Shown here: positions 1 to 6,095 of the stretch, in pieces | How positions within the stretch are numbered: the first letter of the stretch is position 1 | How the letters are laid out: the number at the start of each line of letters is the position of its first letter | Assembly: GCA_937899715.1 (NCBI GenBank) | Contig: CALCNX010000096.1 | Span: 1 to 15,195 of the forward strand | Length of the DNA: 15,195 nt | Reading direction: 5' to 3' | Origin: an uncultured bacterium | GTDB taxonomy: Bacteria > Bacteroidota > Ignavibacteria > Kapaibacteriales > UBA4661 | Made by a program: the position numbers and the translations under genes | The notes under the pieces: generated by a model | Told to the model about the DNA's origin: nothing | Databases searched by the model: none | The model's input: the letters and a program-made list of their open reading frames with translations, nothing else

Positions 1-14
1 CGGAATAAATTCCG
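1..14. repeat. Short perfect palindrome at the window edge
   Basis: CGGAAT-AA-ATTCCG, six-base arms around AA. It lies just upstream of the promoter-like site of the peroxiredoxin gene. It could be the inner part of a terminator of a gene left of the window or an operator; the edge cuts off the context, so the role is open. Confidence 0.4.
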
Positions 15-33
15 CACTCCAGTAATGTTTGTT

Positions 34-64
34 TTTGTTGTTTGCGAAAGTCCTAATAATTTTC
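34..64 (+). promoter_or_regulatory. Putative Bacteroidota-type promoter of the peroxiredoxin-like gene
   Basis: TTTG at 34-37, exactly 19 bases, then TAATTTTC at 57-64, one mismatch from the Bacteroidota consensus TAnnTTTG. A transcript would start about seven bases later, near 71, leaving a short leader before the ATG at 88. This also argues against the in-frame ATG at 25, which would lie upstream of the promoter. Short AT-rich motifs occur by chance, so this remains tentative. Confidence 0.35.
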
Positions 65-87
65 TCTCATCCAGTTCATATCCCCAC

Positions 88-855
88 ATGAAATATACAT
101 TCTCACTACGATTGCTTACCACCTCCATTGCCATATTTGCACTTCGCTGTCTCTTATCGCATAATACCGCCTTTGGTCAAGTAGCAACGGCAACCAATCC
201 ACCCTCGCACGACGATTCGACGCTTGCAAAACAATTACTGGAAGTTCAGCAACGCTCTCTCCAATCCATGTCGCCTGAACGAGCAGCAAAATACGAGGAG
301 TCCCTTCGAGCGATTGGTGAGACGGGAGTTACGCACAAGGCTTTGCAGGTCGGAAGTAAATCTCCAATGTTTGAATTGCCCAATGCACGTGGAAGCAAAA
401 CATCGCTTTCAGAAAAACTCGCCAAAGGATCCGTTGTGCTCACATTTTATCGGGGTAATTGGTGCCCCTTTTGCAACCTTCAACTTCGCGCTTTACAGCA
501 ACGCTTGAAAGACTTCGAGGCTGCGGGCGCAAGTATCATCGCAATTAGTCCACAGCTTCCCGATAGTTCACTAAAGTCTGTGGAACGTAATTCATTGCAA
601 TTCGAGGTTCTCAGCGATGTCGGGAGCAATGTTGCGCGAATGTTCAACGTACTCTTTACCGTTCCGAGTCAACAAAAACAATACCTTGAACGCTATAATG
701 GTAGTACTGGAGCCACTGAACTGCCAATCGCAGCCACGTACATTATTCGCCAAGATGGAATAATATCATACTCGTTTCTTGAAAGCGATTATCGAAAACG
801 CTCCGAGCCTGAAGTTCTTTTGCGGCATTTGCGAGAGTTAAAAAATAAGCGCTAA
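88..855 (+). CDS. Exported peroxiredoxin-like (AhpC/TSA fold) protein
   Basis: 255 residues. Residues 1-31 form a Sec-type signal peptide (MKY then a hydrophobic stretch, ending near AFGQ), so the protein should act outside the cytoplasm. Residues about 90-255 form a thioredoxin-fold AhpC/TSA domain with the active-site motif FYRGNWCPFC; the cysteines are C126 and C129. In this family (peroxiredoxin-like, related to PrxQ/BCP proteins) the first cysteine attacks hydroperoxides and the nearby one resolves it. The linker between signal and domain is helical and charged. An in-frame ATG at 25 gives a longer protein with a poor N-terminus and no ribosome binding site; the start at 88 exposes the signal peptide and is preferred. 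No Shine-Dalgarno is visible at 88 either, which is common in Bacteroidota. No clear terminator follows. The family is firm; the physiological substrate is not known. Confidence 0.85.
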   Translation: MKYTFSLRLLTTSIAIFALRCLLSHNTAFGQVATATNPPSHDDSTLAKQLLEVQQRSLQSMSPERAAKYEESLRAIGETGVTHKALQVGSKSPMFELPNARGSKTSLSEKLAKGSVVLTFYRGNWCPFCNLQLRALQQRLKDFEAAGASIIAISPQLPDSSLKSVERNSLQFEVLSDVGSNVARMFNVLFTVPSQQKQYLERYNGSTGATELPIAATYIIRQDGIISYSFLESDYRKRSEPEVLLRHLRELKNKR

Positions 856-966
856 GACATTCGGAGAGCAAATTTCTACTCTTGTGTAAGAAAATATGCG
901 TACATTACGACCAAGATTAAAAGGTTGGCAATACTGTACAATTATTGCTTTGAGAGGACATTTGCT

Positions 967-1308
967 ATGAATTTGCCACGCTTCGCCAGAATGTATATGG
1001 CGCATATTTCGCCCCCATGTAGCGAAATAACGCTTCTCGCATCAAAAGGGATAGACACACCATTAACCTTGAGAGAGCGTTTTACGCTGCAATTCCATTT
1101 TATGATTTGTTCGGGTTGTAACCGATTTAACAAACAGATTCAGTCTCTGCAAAAAATCATCCGTGAATCGTTTGGTAACACATCCGAAATAACAGGCAAA
1201 ACCGCAGCGCAAACAGACAACATTGCAGGTGCATTTCCAGAGGCAATGCCCAAAGAAGCACGTGTACGCATCCAAACAGCCCTTACAGCAGCGATTGGTG
1301 AGCAATGA
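967..1308 (+). CDS. Small ZAS/zf-HC2-type anti-sigma-like protein
   Basis: 113 residues, no membrane segment. It carries C18 and the zinc-binding ZAS signature H44-x3-C48-x2-C51 (HFMICSGC), followed by a basic helix (NRFNKQIQSLQKII). This resembles the small soluble zf-HC2-type proteins usually encoded directly after an ECF sigma factor gene, where they bind and hold the sigma factor. Here no sigma factor gene precedes it within the window; the peroxiredoxin gene does. The start at 967 is chosen because GAGAGG at 952-957 sits nine bases upstream; an in-frame ATG at 925 lacks a binding site and would add 14 unrelated residues. The stop overlaps the start of the next gene (ATGA at 1305-1308), so the two are translationally coupled. 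The fold call rests on the cysteine-histidine pattern; an anti-sigma function is inferred. Confidence 0.7.
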   Translation: MNLPRFARMYMAHISPPCSEITLLASKGIDTPLTLRERFTLQFHFMICSGCNRFNKQIQSLQKIIRESFGNTSEITGKTAAQTDNIAGAFPEAMPKEARVRIQTALTAAIGEQ

Positions 1309-2288
1309 TAGCCATACCAGCACAGTTCATGCTGTTCCGTGCGCTATCGGTACTCGTTTTCGTGGCGCTTGCTTTTGCACACGCACAATGTCAAGATAGA
1401 GCGATAACCACAACGCCGCTTGTACTCAGAGATGGAACACGAATACTCTATGAAACCCCGCCTGAAGAGCTTTCTCATCTGACGAATGCTTTCGTTCAGT
1501 CGTGGTTGGAACTCAATGTCTGCGCTATCAAAGCATATTATGGGCGTTTCCCCCTCAAAGAGTTGACCCTTACGCTCAAAGCAGTCAGCAACAGCAGTGA
1601 AATAGGCTATGGACAGGCAATGCCCGGCGAAATGCCACGCCTGACAATTTACGTCGGCACAAAGACCCCGCGGGAAGGATTTCGTTCATCGTGGGTGATG
1701 TGCCACGAGATGACACATATCACGTTTCCATCGCTAGACCGCGAACATCGTTGGCTGGAAGAAGGCATTGCTACGTATGTGGAACCGATTGCCAGAGCAA
1801 TGACAGGAATAATTCCCGTCGAAAGCGTGTGGTTTGATTTGGTTAATAAAACCCCGGAGGCTTTTGCCAATGCCACGTCAGGTCTTGATGGTGTGCGCGA
1901 TTTTCGGCGCGTGTATTGGGGTGGTGCGCTGTTTTGTCTGAGGGCAGATATTGAAATTCGCCTCAAAACGGCGAACAAACATAGCTTTCAAGAAGTGTTA
2001 CAAATAATTATGGCGCGTGAAGGCACAATGAACGAGGACAGAGATATTCTCACAGTCCTGCGCACGGGCGACAAATATATCGGAGTTTCAATTCTTGAAA
2101 AACTGTATCTCCAAATGGGCAAGACCGCATACAAACCCGATTTAGAAAAACTTTGGCTTGATTTAGGTATTGAGCGAACAGATGGAACGGTGATATTTCA
2201 CGATGAAGCTCCGCTAGCAGCCATTCGCAAGAGCATCTGTTCTCGGTCGGCGGCATCCTGCAATGATTTATTTTTTCAGAAAAAGTAA
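1305..2288 (+). CDS. Exported HExxH metallopeptidase-like protein (gluzincin type)
   Basis: 327 residues. Residues 1-29 are a signal peptide (hydrophobic LFRALSVLVFVALAFA ending near AHAQ). The zinc-peptidase core is HEMTH at 134-138 (H134, H138 as ligands, E135 as catalytic base) followed by WLEEGIATY, where E153 (or E152) is the likely third ligand, as in gluzincins of the M1/M61-like clans. The fifteen-residue distance from the second histidine to this glutamate is shorter than the classic M1 spacing, so the family assignment within the clan is uncertain. The remaining C-terminal half is helical and has no recognised domain; it ends with two cysteines near the terminus. The start codon overlaps the stop of the ZAS-type gene, which suggests joint production; whether the peptidase acts in signalling with it is unknown. 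Confidence 0.75.
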   Translation: MIAIPAQFMLFRALSVLVFVALAFAHAQCQDRAITTTPLVLRDGTRILYETPPEELSHLTNAFVQSWLELNVCAIKAYYGRFPLKELTLTLKAVSNSSEIGYGQAMPGEMPRLTIYVGTKTPREGFRSSWVMCHEMTHITFPSLDREHRWLEEGIATYVEPIARAMTGIIPVESVWFDLVNKTPEAFANATSGLDGVRDFRRVYWGGALFCLRADIEIRLKTANKHSFQEVLQIIMAREGTMNEDRDILTVLRTGDKYIGVSILEKLYLQMGKTAYKPDLEKLWLDLGIERTDGTVIFHDEAPLAAIRKSICSRSAASCNDLFFQKK

Positions 2289-2373
2289 ATAGTATGAGCA
2301 AATTTTCTGAAAATATTTTTTTTCTGTAAGGTCTAGAATAAATCCACGACTACTTAAAAAACGTACTAGAACA

Positions 2374-2405
2374 AAGTGGGCATTTCCCGCTTCATTTTTT
2401 TTTTT
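2374..2405 (+). promoter_or_regulatory. Terminator-like hairpin with T11 run in the leader of the RiPP precursor gene
   Basis: Stem AAGTGGG (2374-2380) pairs with CCCGCTT (2386-2392), seven pairs including one G-T, loop CATTT, then CA and eleven T at 2395-2405. It ends 15 bases before the AGGAG ribosome binding site of the precursor gene. It could terminate the upstream peptidase gene (stop at 2288) or act as an attenuator if the promoter lies between 2289 and 2370. The stem is short, so strength is uncertain. Confidence 0.5.
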
Positions 2406-2419
2406 CACATTTATTTATC

Positions 2420-2424
2420 AGGAG
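2420..2424 (+). promoter_or_regulatory. Strong ribosome binding site of the RiPP precursor gene
   Basis: AGGAG six bases before the ATG at 2431. It is one of only a few clear Shine-Dalgarno sites in this window; the enzyme gene just downstream has none, which fits high production of the precursor and low production of the enzyme. Confidence 0.7.
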
Positions 2425-2430
2425 ATTTTT

Positions 2431-2661
2431 ATGAATCGCCAAGATTTTTCCAAACTGATGGTCGGTGCTGCTGTTGCCGGTATGATTTCGGGTACTGCTC
2501 TTATGGCTCAGGACAAACCTGCAGACAAACCTGCGGAAACCAAAAAAGCTAAAACCGAAAAAGCAACCAAAAAAGATAGCTGCAAGGGCAAAGACTCCAA
2601 AATGGAAAAGAAAAAAGATAGCTGCAAAGGCAAAGACGGTTGCAAAGGCAACGCAGCATAA
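2431..2661 (+). CDS. Putative bufferin/HvfA-like RiPP precursor peptide (Cys-Lys-Gly repeats)
   Basis: 76 residues. Residues 1-26 look like a signal peptide (VGAAVAGMISGTALMA), so the peptide is exported. The mature part is extremely lysine-rich (17 of 50 residues) with three cysteines, C51, C65 and C71, each in the context D-[S/G]-C-K-G-[K/N]: DSCKGKD twice and DGCKGN once. No other cysteines are present. Next to it lie DUF692, DUF2063 and DoxX genes, which in bufferin/HvfABCD systems modify exported small peptides at cysteine motifs (for example EGKCG in Haemophilus HvfA) into copper-binding oxazolone/thioamide-type groups. By analogy these three cysteines are the likely modification sites; copper binding is inferred. 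The motif order Cys-Lys-Gly differs from EGKCG. A precursor role rests on context and composition, not on a recognised domain. Confidence 0.8.
   Translation: MNRQDFSKLMVGAAVAGMISGTALMAQDKPADKPAETKKAKTEKATKKDSCKGKDSKMEKKKDSCKGKDGCKGNAA
2569..2637 (+). repeat. Tandem core-motif repeat inside the precursor gene
   Basis: Two 27-base copies (2569-2595 and 2611-2637) agree at 26 of 27 positions with a period of 42 bases (14 codons). Each encodes the KKDSCKGKD segment. The third motif (2638-2655, GCKGN) is a shortened further copy. This looks like recent duplication of the modified unit. Confidence 0.8.
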
Positions 2662-2669
2662 TTTTTCGT

Positions 2670-2781
2670 AGAAGCGAACGGGGAACCGGACAAAAGACAC
2701 TCCAAATACATTGAGGGGAAAGACCAAACTTTACGCATACTTAAAGAATAGTCGTTTGTCTGTGTTCTCCGTTCTGCTTTT
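2670..2781 (+). promoter_or_regulatory. Very long hairpin between precursor and enzyme genes
   Basis: Bases 2670-2698 pair with 2751-2781: 28 base pairs with one mismatch (A2695/G2754), two single-base bulges (T2775 and T2763) and three G-T pairs; the longest uninterrupted run is eleven pairs (2676-2686 with 2764-2774). The loop is 52 bases, and the right arm runs into TTTTT. The hairpin starts nine bases after the precursor stop codon and ends 42 bases before the enzyme start. It may stabilise the precursor mRNA and act as a leaky terminator or processing site so that much less of the enzyme is made. A small inserted palindromic element is an alternative. Confidence 0.75.
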
Positions 2782-2823
2782 TATTTACGCTTACGCCATT
2801 TTTCACATTAATTCGTTTTTTCT

Positions 2824-3738
2824 ATGCTTCCGAATCGTTGGAATCTGCCAGATTTAGGCTTCGGTGTTGGATTGCGCTCAGTGCATTACGATTACATTTT
2901 AGAAAATTTCCCGCCTGTGGATTGGTTTGAAATAATCTCCGAAAACTATCTCTCGCAGGGCGGTTACTCATTTTATGCGCTGGAAAAAATTCGGGAGCGC
3001 TATCCGATTGTGACGCATGGTGTATCGCTTTCTATTGGCTGCACCGACCCGCTTAATTTCACCTATCTTGAGCGTTTGAAGCGGCTTGCTGACCTCATGG
3101 ATACACCTTGGGTAAGTGATCACATTTGCTGGACAGGTGTGAACGGACGGAACACACACGACCTTCTTCCAATTCTCTACTCTGAAGAAACGCTCAAACA
3201 CGTTGTGGAGCGGATTCGCACCATTCAAGACTTTTTGGGGCGACGGGTGGTCTTGGAAAATGTTTCGACGTATGTGGAATTTGCAGCCTCCACGATGACT
3301 GAGTGGGAGTTCATCGCTCGCATGGCTGAAGATGCCGATTGCGGCTTGCTTTTGGATGTGAACAATGTTTTTGTCAGTGCGTTCAATCATGGCTTCGATG
3401 CAAAAGAATTTATTGATGCCATTCCCGCCGACCGCATTTGCCAATATCATCTTGCGGGTCACACTAACAAAGGCACCCACATTATAGACACCCACAGCGA
3501 CCACGTTGTAGAAGGTGTGTGGGAACTCTATCGCTATGCCTATTCACGTTCCGGCGGACGCGCAACCTTACTTGAATGGGACGAAGATATTCCACCGTTT
3601 GAAGTTGTTCATGCCGAAGCGCTGAAAGCACGTGAGTACCGAGATACAATCAAAAATACAACAGAACTACTTACCGAAGCGCCAACGGGCAAAACTCCAC
3701 AAGAATTATTGACAAAATTTGCTGAAGAATATGCCTAA
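2824..3738 (+). CDS. bufB: DUF692-family MNIO enzyme (BufB/HvfB-like)
   Basis: 304 residues, close to the usual length of the family; a TIM-barrel multinuclear non-heme iron-dependent oxidative enzyme that modifies cysteines in RiPP precursors in the cytoplasm. Seen motifs in order: GFGVGLR (12-18), WFEIISENY (34-42), THGVSLSIG (64-72), VSDHICW (97-103), LENVSTY (144-150), LLLDVNN (175-181), H189, YHLAGH (208-213), H224-S-D226-H, and LLEWD (249-253). The histidines, E145, D178, N180 and E251 match the positions that hold the iron cluster in the family. It lies after the precursor and the long hairpin, has no Shine-Dalgarno, and overlaps the DUF2063 gene by eight bases. The family is clear; the exact chemistry here is inferred from related systems. 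The symbol is used by analogy. Confidence 0.92.
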   Translation: MLPNRWNLPDLGFGVGLRSVHYDYILENFPPVDWFEIISENYLSQGGYSFYALEKIRERYPIVTHGVSLSIGCTDPLNFTYLERLKRLADLMDTPWVSDHICWTGVNGRNTHDLLPILYSEETLKHVVERIRTIQDFLGRRVVLENVSTYVEFAASTMTEWEFIARMAEDADCGLLLDVNNVFVSAFNHGFDAKEFIDAIPADRICQYHLAGHTNKGTHIIDTHSDHVVEGVWELYRYAYSRSGGRATLLEWDEDIPPFEVVHAEALKAREYRDTIKNTTELLTEAPTGKTPQELLTKFAEEYA

Positions 3739-4618
3739 GAGTACCACCGAGCAAGCATCCACAATCGTACATCTTGACGAGTTCCAACGCTGGATGGTAG
3801 CCGTCGTGTCGCACTTCGGCACAGATGAAGAGGCTTGGAATTCCGAAGGTGCAACCACCGAACTCAGCCATGAACGGGCTTTGGGCAATGTTTTGCCTTC
3901 ACAAACACTAACAGAGTACGAGCGAATAGGGATTTATCGCCGGATGTACTTCCTCAGAATGAGGGATGCCTTACTCATTGATGTTCCGTCTATACGATTT
4001 GCTCTTGGTCAGTCTTTGTTTGAAGAGGTCGTTGAGCAATATTTCACGCGATACCCTTCTCGGTCATATACGCTCAATGATTCGGGGCTAATGTTTCCTA
4101 CATTCGTGCGCGAATCTTCCCTTCCCAACAAGGAGTTTTTGGCGGAACTTGCGGAATTGGAGCTGGCGATTAGTCGGGTAATAGAAGCGCCGGAAACTCC
4201 ACCGCTAACCGCCGAGCAGATTGCAGCCGTACCCGCAGACGCATGGGAGAACGTTTGTTTCGTACCTATTGCAGCATTAGAACTTCATGCGTTTACCTAT
4301 CCTGTACACGATTATTTCTGTGCTTTTGAGGAAAAATCTTCAGAAGATGAAACTTTATTAGCAATTTCTGGGGAGCCTTCATACAATTATGTGTGTATTC
4401 ACCGCTCAGATTATCACACAGAACATACGGCGCTCACCGAAGCTGAATATGAATTGCTGACCGCGCTCACAGCATCTGTGCCGCTCGGTATCGCTTTTGA
4501 AGCCGTGCAAAAACATTTTGGGGAAAATCCCGCCGACGCTGAAAAAGCGCAGCAACACATTACATCACGCTTTCAAGAGTGGATGATGTCGGGCTTATTT
4601 GCAGCCATTCGCACCTAA
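3731..4618 (+). CDS. bufC: DUF2063 partner protein (BufC/HvfC-like)
   Basis: 295 residues. The N-terminal DUF2063 part (residues about 15-115) shows the family pattern: FQRWM, then ERIGIYRRMYFLRMRDALLIDVPSI in pieces (IYRRMY, LRMRDALL), LGQSLFEEVV, YPSRSYTL and a final PTFVRE. The C-terminal 170 residues form a second domain seen with DUF692 partners. In related RiPP systems this protein binds the precursor and the MNIO enzyme and is needed for modification; the family name as DNA-binding is historical. The ATG at 3731 overlaps the enzyme stop codon by eight bases, pointing to translational coupling; a TTG at 3719 in the same frame is a less likely start. No signal peptide, so it acts in the cytoplasm with the enzyme. 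Confidence 0.88.
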   Translation: MPKSTTEQASTIVHLDEFQRWMVAVVSHFGTDEEAWNSEGATTELSHERALGNVLPSQTLTEYERIGIYRRMYFLRMRDALLIDVPSIRFALGQSLFEEVVEQYFTRYPSRSYTLNDSGLMFPTFVRESSLPNKEFLAELAELELAISRVIEAPETPPLTAEQIAAVPADAWENVCFVPIAALELHAFTYPVHDYFCAFEEKSSEDETLLAISGEPSYNYVCIHRSDYHTEHTALTEAEYELLTALTASVPLGIAFEAVQKHFGENPADAEKAQQHITSRFQEWMMSGLFAAIRT

Positions 4619-4656
4619 ACTTCCCTATAAAGCACAATCAGCAGCCCTTTCCTCTC

Positions 4657-4677
4657 CCGAAATATTTACTCTTTCGG
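4657..4677. repeat. Small hairpin between the DUF2063 and DoxX genes
   Basis: CCGAAA (4657-4662) pairs with TTTCGG (4672-4677), six pairs, nine-base loop, no T run. It lies in the 148-base gap before the DoxX start. Too weak to call a terminator. Confidence 0.3.
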
Positions 4678-4766
4678 TAGGACTTACTTTGCTCATCCGA
4701 AACTGGGTATGTATTACTTATGTCTTTGAATTTCACTACTTCATTTTACCATTTTTCTATTTACCA

Positions 4767-5255
4767 ATGTTTACATCACCTCTTTTTCTCGCTGTCCAAA
4801 ATCTATACGTGCGGCTGGCAAATATCCTCAATTATGGTCAAGACTTGTTATTACTGACCATGCGCCTCTACTGGGGCTGGCAGTTTTTCCAAACAGGCAA
4901 AGGAAAACTTATGAATTTTGACCGCACCGTTGATTTTTTCACGAGTTTAAATATCCCTTTTCCGACGATCAATGCTGCTTTGGCTGGCTCGACGGAATGT
5001 ATCGGCGGTTTATTGTTGCTTATCGGCTTGGGGTCGCGCCTTGTGAGTTTACAATTAGCCGTGGTAATGGTGGTTGCTTATCTCACAGCCGATGCCGATG
5101 CGCTTCACGCTATTTTCACCAAACCAGATGACTTTACAGCAGCCTCACCCTTCCTTTTTTTACTGACTGCAGTTATTGTCGCATTTTTTGGTGCAGGCAG
5201 AGTGTCGGTGGATGAATTTGTCCGACGCTTCCTTGCTCGGCAAAAAGCCCAATAA
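4767..5255 (+). CDS. bufD: DoxX-family membrane protein (BufD/HvfD-like)
   Basis: 162 residues with about four membrane segments: residues about 30-48 (LLLTMRLYWGWQFF), 70-98 (INAALAGSTECIGGLLLLIGLG), 102-120 (LVSLQLAVVMVVAYL) and 133-150. The DoxX pattern is clear: R-L-Y-W-G-W-Q-F-F-Q-T-G-K-G-K then a central STE-C-I-G-G-L-L-L-L-I-G-L-G. DoxX proteins accompany many MNIO operons; the role there is unsettled, perhaps redox or quinone-linked or assisting export. The ATG at 4767 is chosen because it begins just before the family's N-terminus; the open frame extends upstream to a TTG at 4599, but that stretch overlaps the DUF2063 gene and looks non-coding. No Shine-Dalgarno is visible. It is followed 84 bases later by the cytochrome gene. 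Confidence 0.85.
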   Translation: MFTSPLFLAVQNLYVRLANILNYGQDLLLLTMRLYWGWQFFQTGKGKLMNFDRTVDFFTSLNIPFPTINAALAGSTECIGGLLLLIGLGSRLVSLQLAVVMVVAYLTADADALHAIFTKPDDFTAASPFLFLLTAVIVAFFGAGRVSVDEFVRRFLARQKAQ

Positions 5256-5271
5256 ACGAACCTCTTTTCTC

Positions 5272-5339
5272 TATCGAAATTGCGGCAGATGTTGTAAATT
5301 TTCTTTTCTTTCTCACTCCACGAAGCAATTATCGAAATT
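5272..5339. repeat. Ten-base direct repeat before the cytochrome b gene
   Basis: TATCGAAATT occurs at 5272-5281 and again at 5330-5339, the second copy touching the ATG at 5340. It could be a regulator site or chance in an AT-rich gap. Confidence 0.3.
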
Positions 5340-6077
5340 ATGAAAGAAACACGTATCGTAGAGAAACACCCCCTTGCAGTGCGTTGGTTTCATTGGATAA
5401 ATTTCCCTGTTCTGATGGTGATGATTTGGAGCGGATTGCTTATCTATTGGGCAAATGATATTTATGAAATTAAACTTGACTCCACAACACTCATAAAGTT
5501 CTTTCCAAAGGCGTTCTATGACGCGCTGGATTTACGTGCACGATTGGCGGACGGTATGGCATATCACTTTACGTTTGCATGGTTTTTTGCCATCAATGGT
5601 CTGCTCTACGTTTTGTATCTGGTTATGTCGGGCGAGTGGCGTTTCATCGTACCTAAAAAATCCTCATTGGGCGAGGCGTGGAAAGTTTTGCTGAACGACC
5701 TTTTCATCAAAAAATATACGCATGAAAAAGCAAAGTTTAATGGTGCACAGCGCCTCGCATATACAAGCATCCTCATTATGGGCTTTGGTTCATTGCTGAC
5801 GGGGCTGGCTATCTACAAGCCCATTCAACTTTCTTGGCTCACAAATGCGCTTGGCGGGTATGGAGCGGCACGTCTTGAACATTTTTGTCTCACGCTTGGC
5901 TTTTGCGCATTTTTTCTTGTTCATTTGCTGCAAGTTATACGTGCGGGATGGAATAATTTTCGTGCAATGGTCTCCGGCTTTGAATTGGAGGAAGTCGCTG
6001 ACAATCCCCCAGAAGCAAGTGAGGAATTGACTCCTATCATAGACGACAACACTCCCACACAGCCAACTACCTTGTAA
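5340..6077 (+). CDS. Cytochrome b561-like membrane electron-transfer subunit
   Basis: 245 residues with four membrane segments (about 17-37, 75-97, 137-158, 182-200), the pattern of the bacterial b561/Ni-Fe hydrogenase and thiosulfate-reductase cytochrome b group. Likely heme ligands are H18 (RWFHWINF), H76 (MAYHFTF), H181 (LEHFCL) and H195 (VHLLQVIRAGW), which could hold two b hemes across the membrane. The C-terminal 30 residues are acidic and threonine/proline-rich, on the cytoplasmic side by the usual topology. It ends 18 bases before a Tat-exported molybdopterin oxidoreductase; such pairs pass electrons from quinol to the periplasmic enzyme, as MsrQ does for MsrP, although this cytochrome is not clearly an MsrQ. 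The family is firm, the partner assignment is from gene order. Confidence 0.85.
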   Translation: MKETRIVEKHPLAVRWFHWINFPVLMVMIWSGLLIYWANDIYEIKLDSTTLIKFFPKAFYDALDLRARLADGMAYHFTFAWFFAINGLLYVLYLVMSGEWRFIVPKKSSLGEAWKVLLNDLFIKKYTHEKAKFNGAQRLAYTSILIMGFGSLLTGLAIYKPIQLSWLTNALGGYGAARLEHFCLTLGFCAFFLVHLLQVIRAGWNNFRAMVSGFELEEVADNPPEASEELTPIIDDNTPTQPTTL

Positions 6078-6095
6078 TTTTTAATTCTCAACTAT

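Noticed and set aside
25..87. Upstream ATG at 25 for the peroxiredoxin-like gene
   Set aside because: It would add 21 residues before a clear signal peptide and lies upstream of the promoter-like site; start at 88 preferred.
2392..2738. Minus-strand open frames opposite the RiPP precursor
   Set aside because: They are mirror images of the lysine-rich repeats (Phe/Leu/Pro-rich) and lack starts with binding sites.
4599..4766. N-terminal extension of the DoxX protein to a TTG at 4599
   Set aside because: It overlaps the DUF2063 gene, does not match the family, and the ATG at 4767 gives a normal-length DoxX.
5295..5302. TAAATTTT as a promoter box before the cytochrome b gene
   Set aside because: No TTTG at the 19-base distance; the genes upstream can drive it by read-through.
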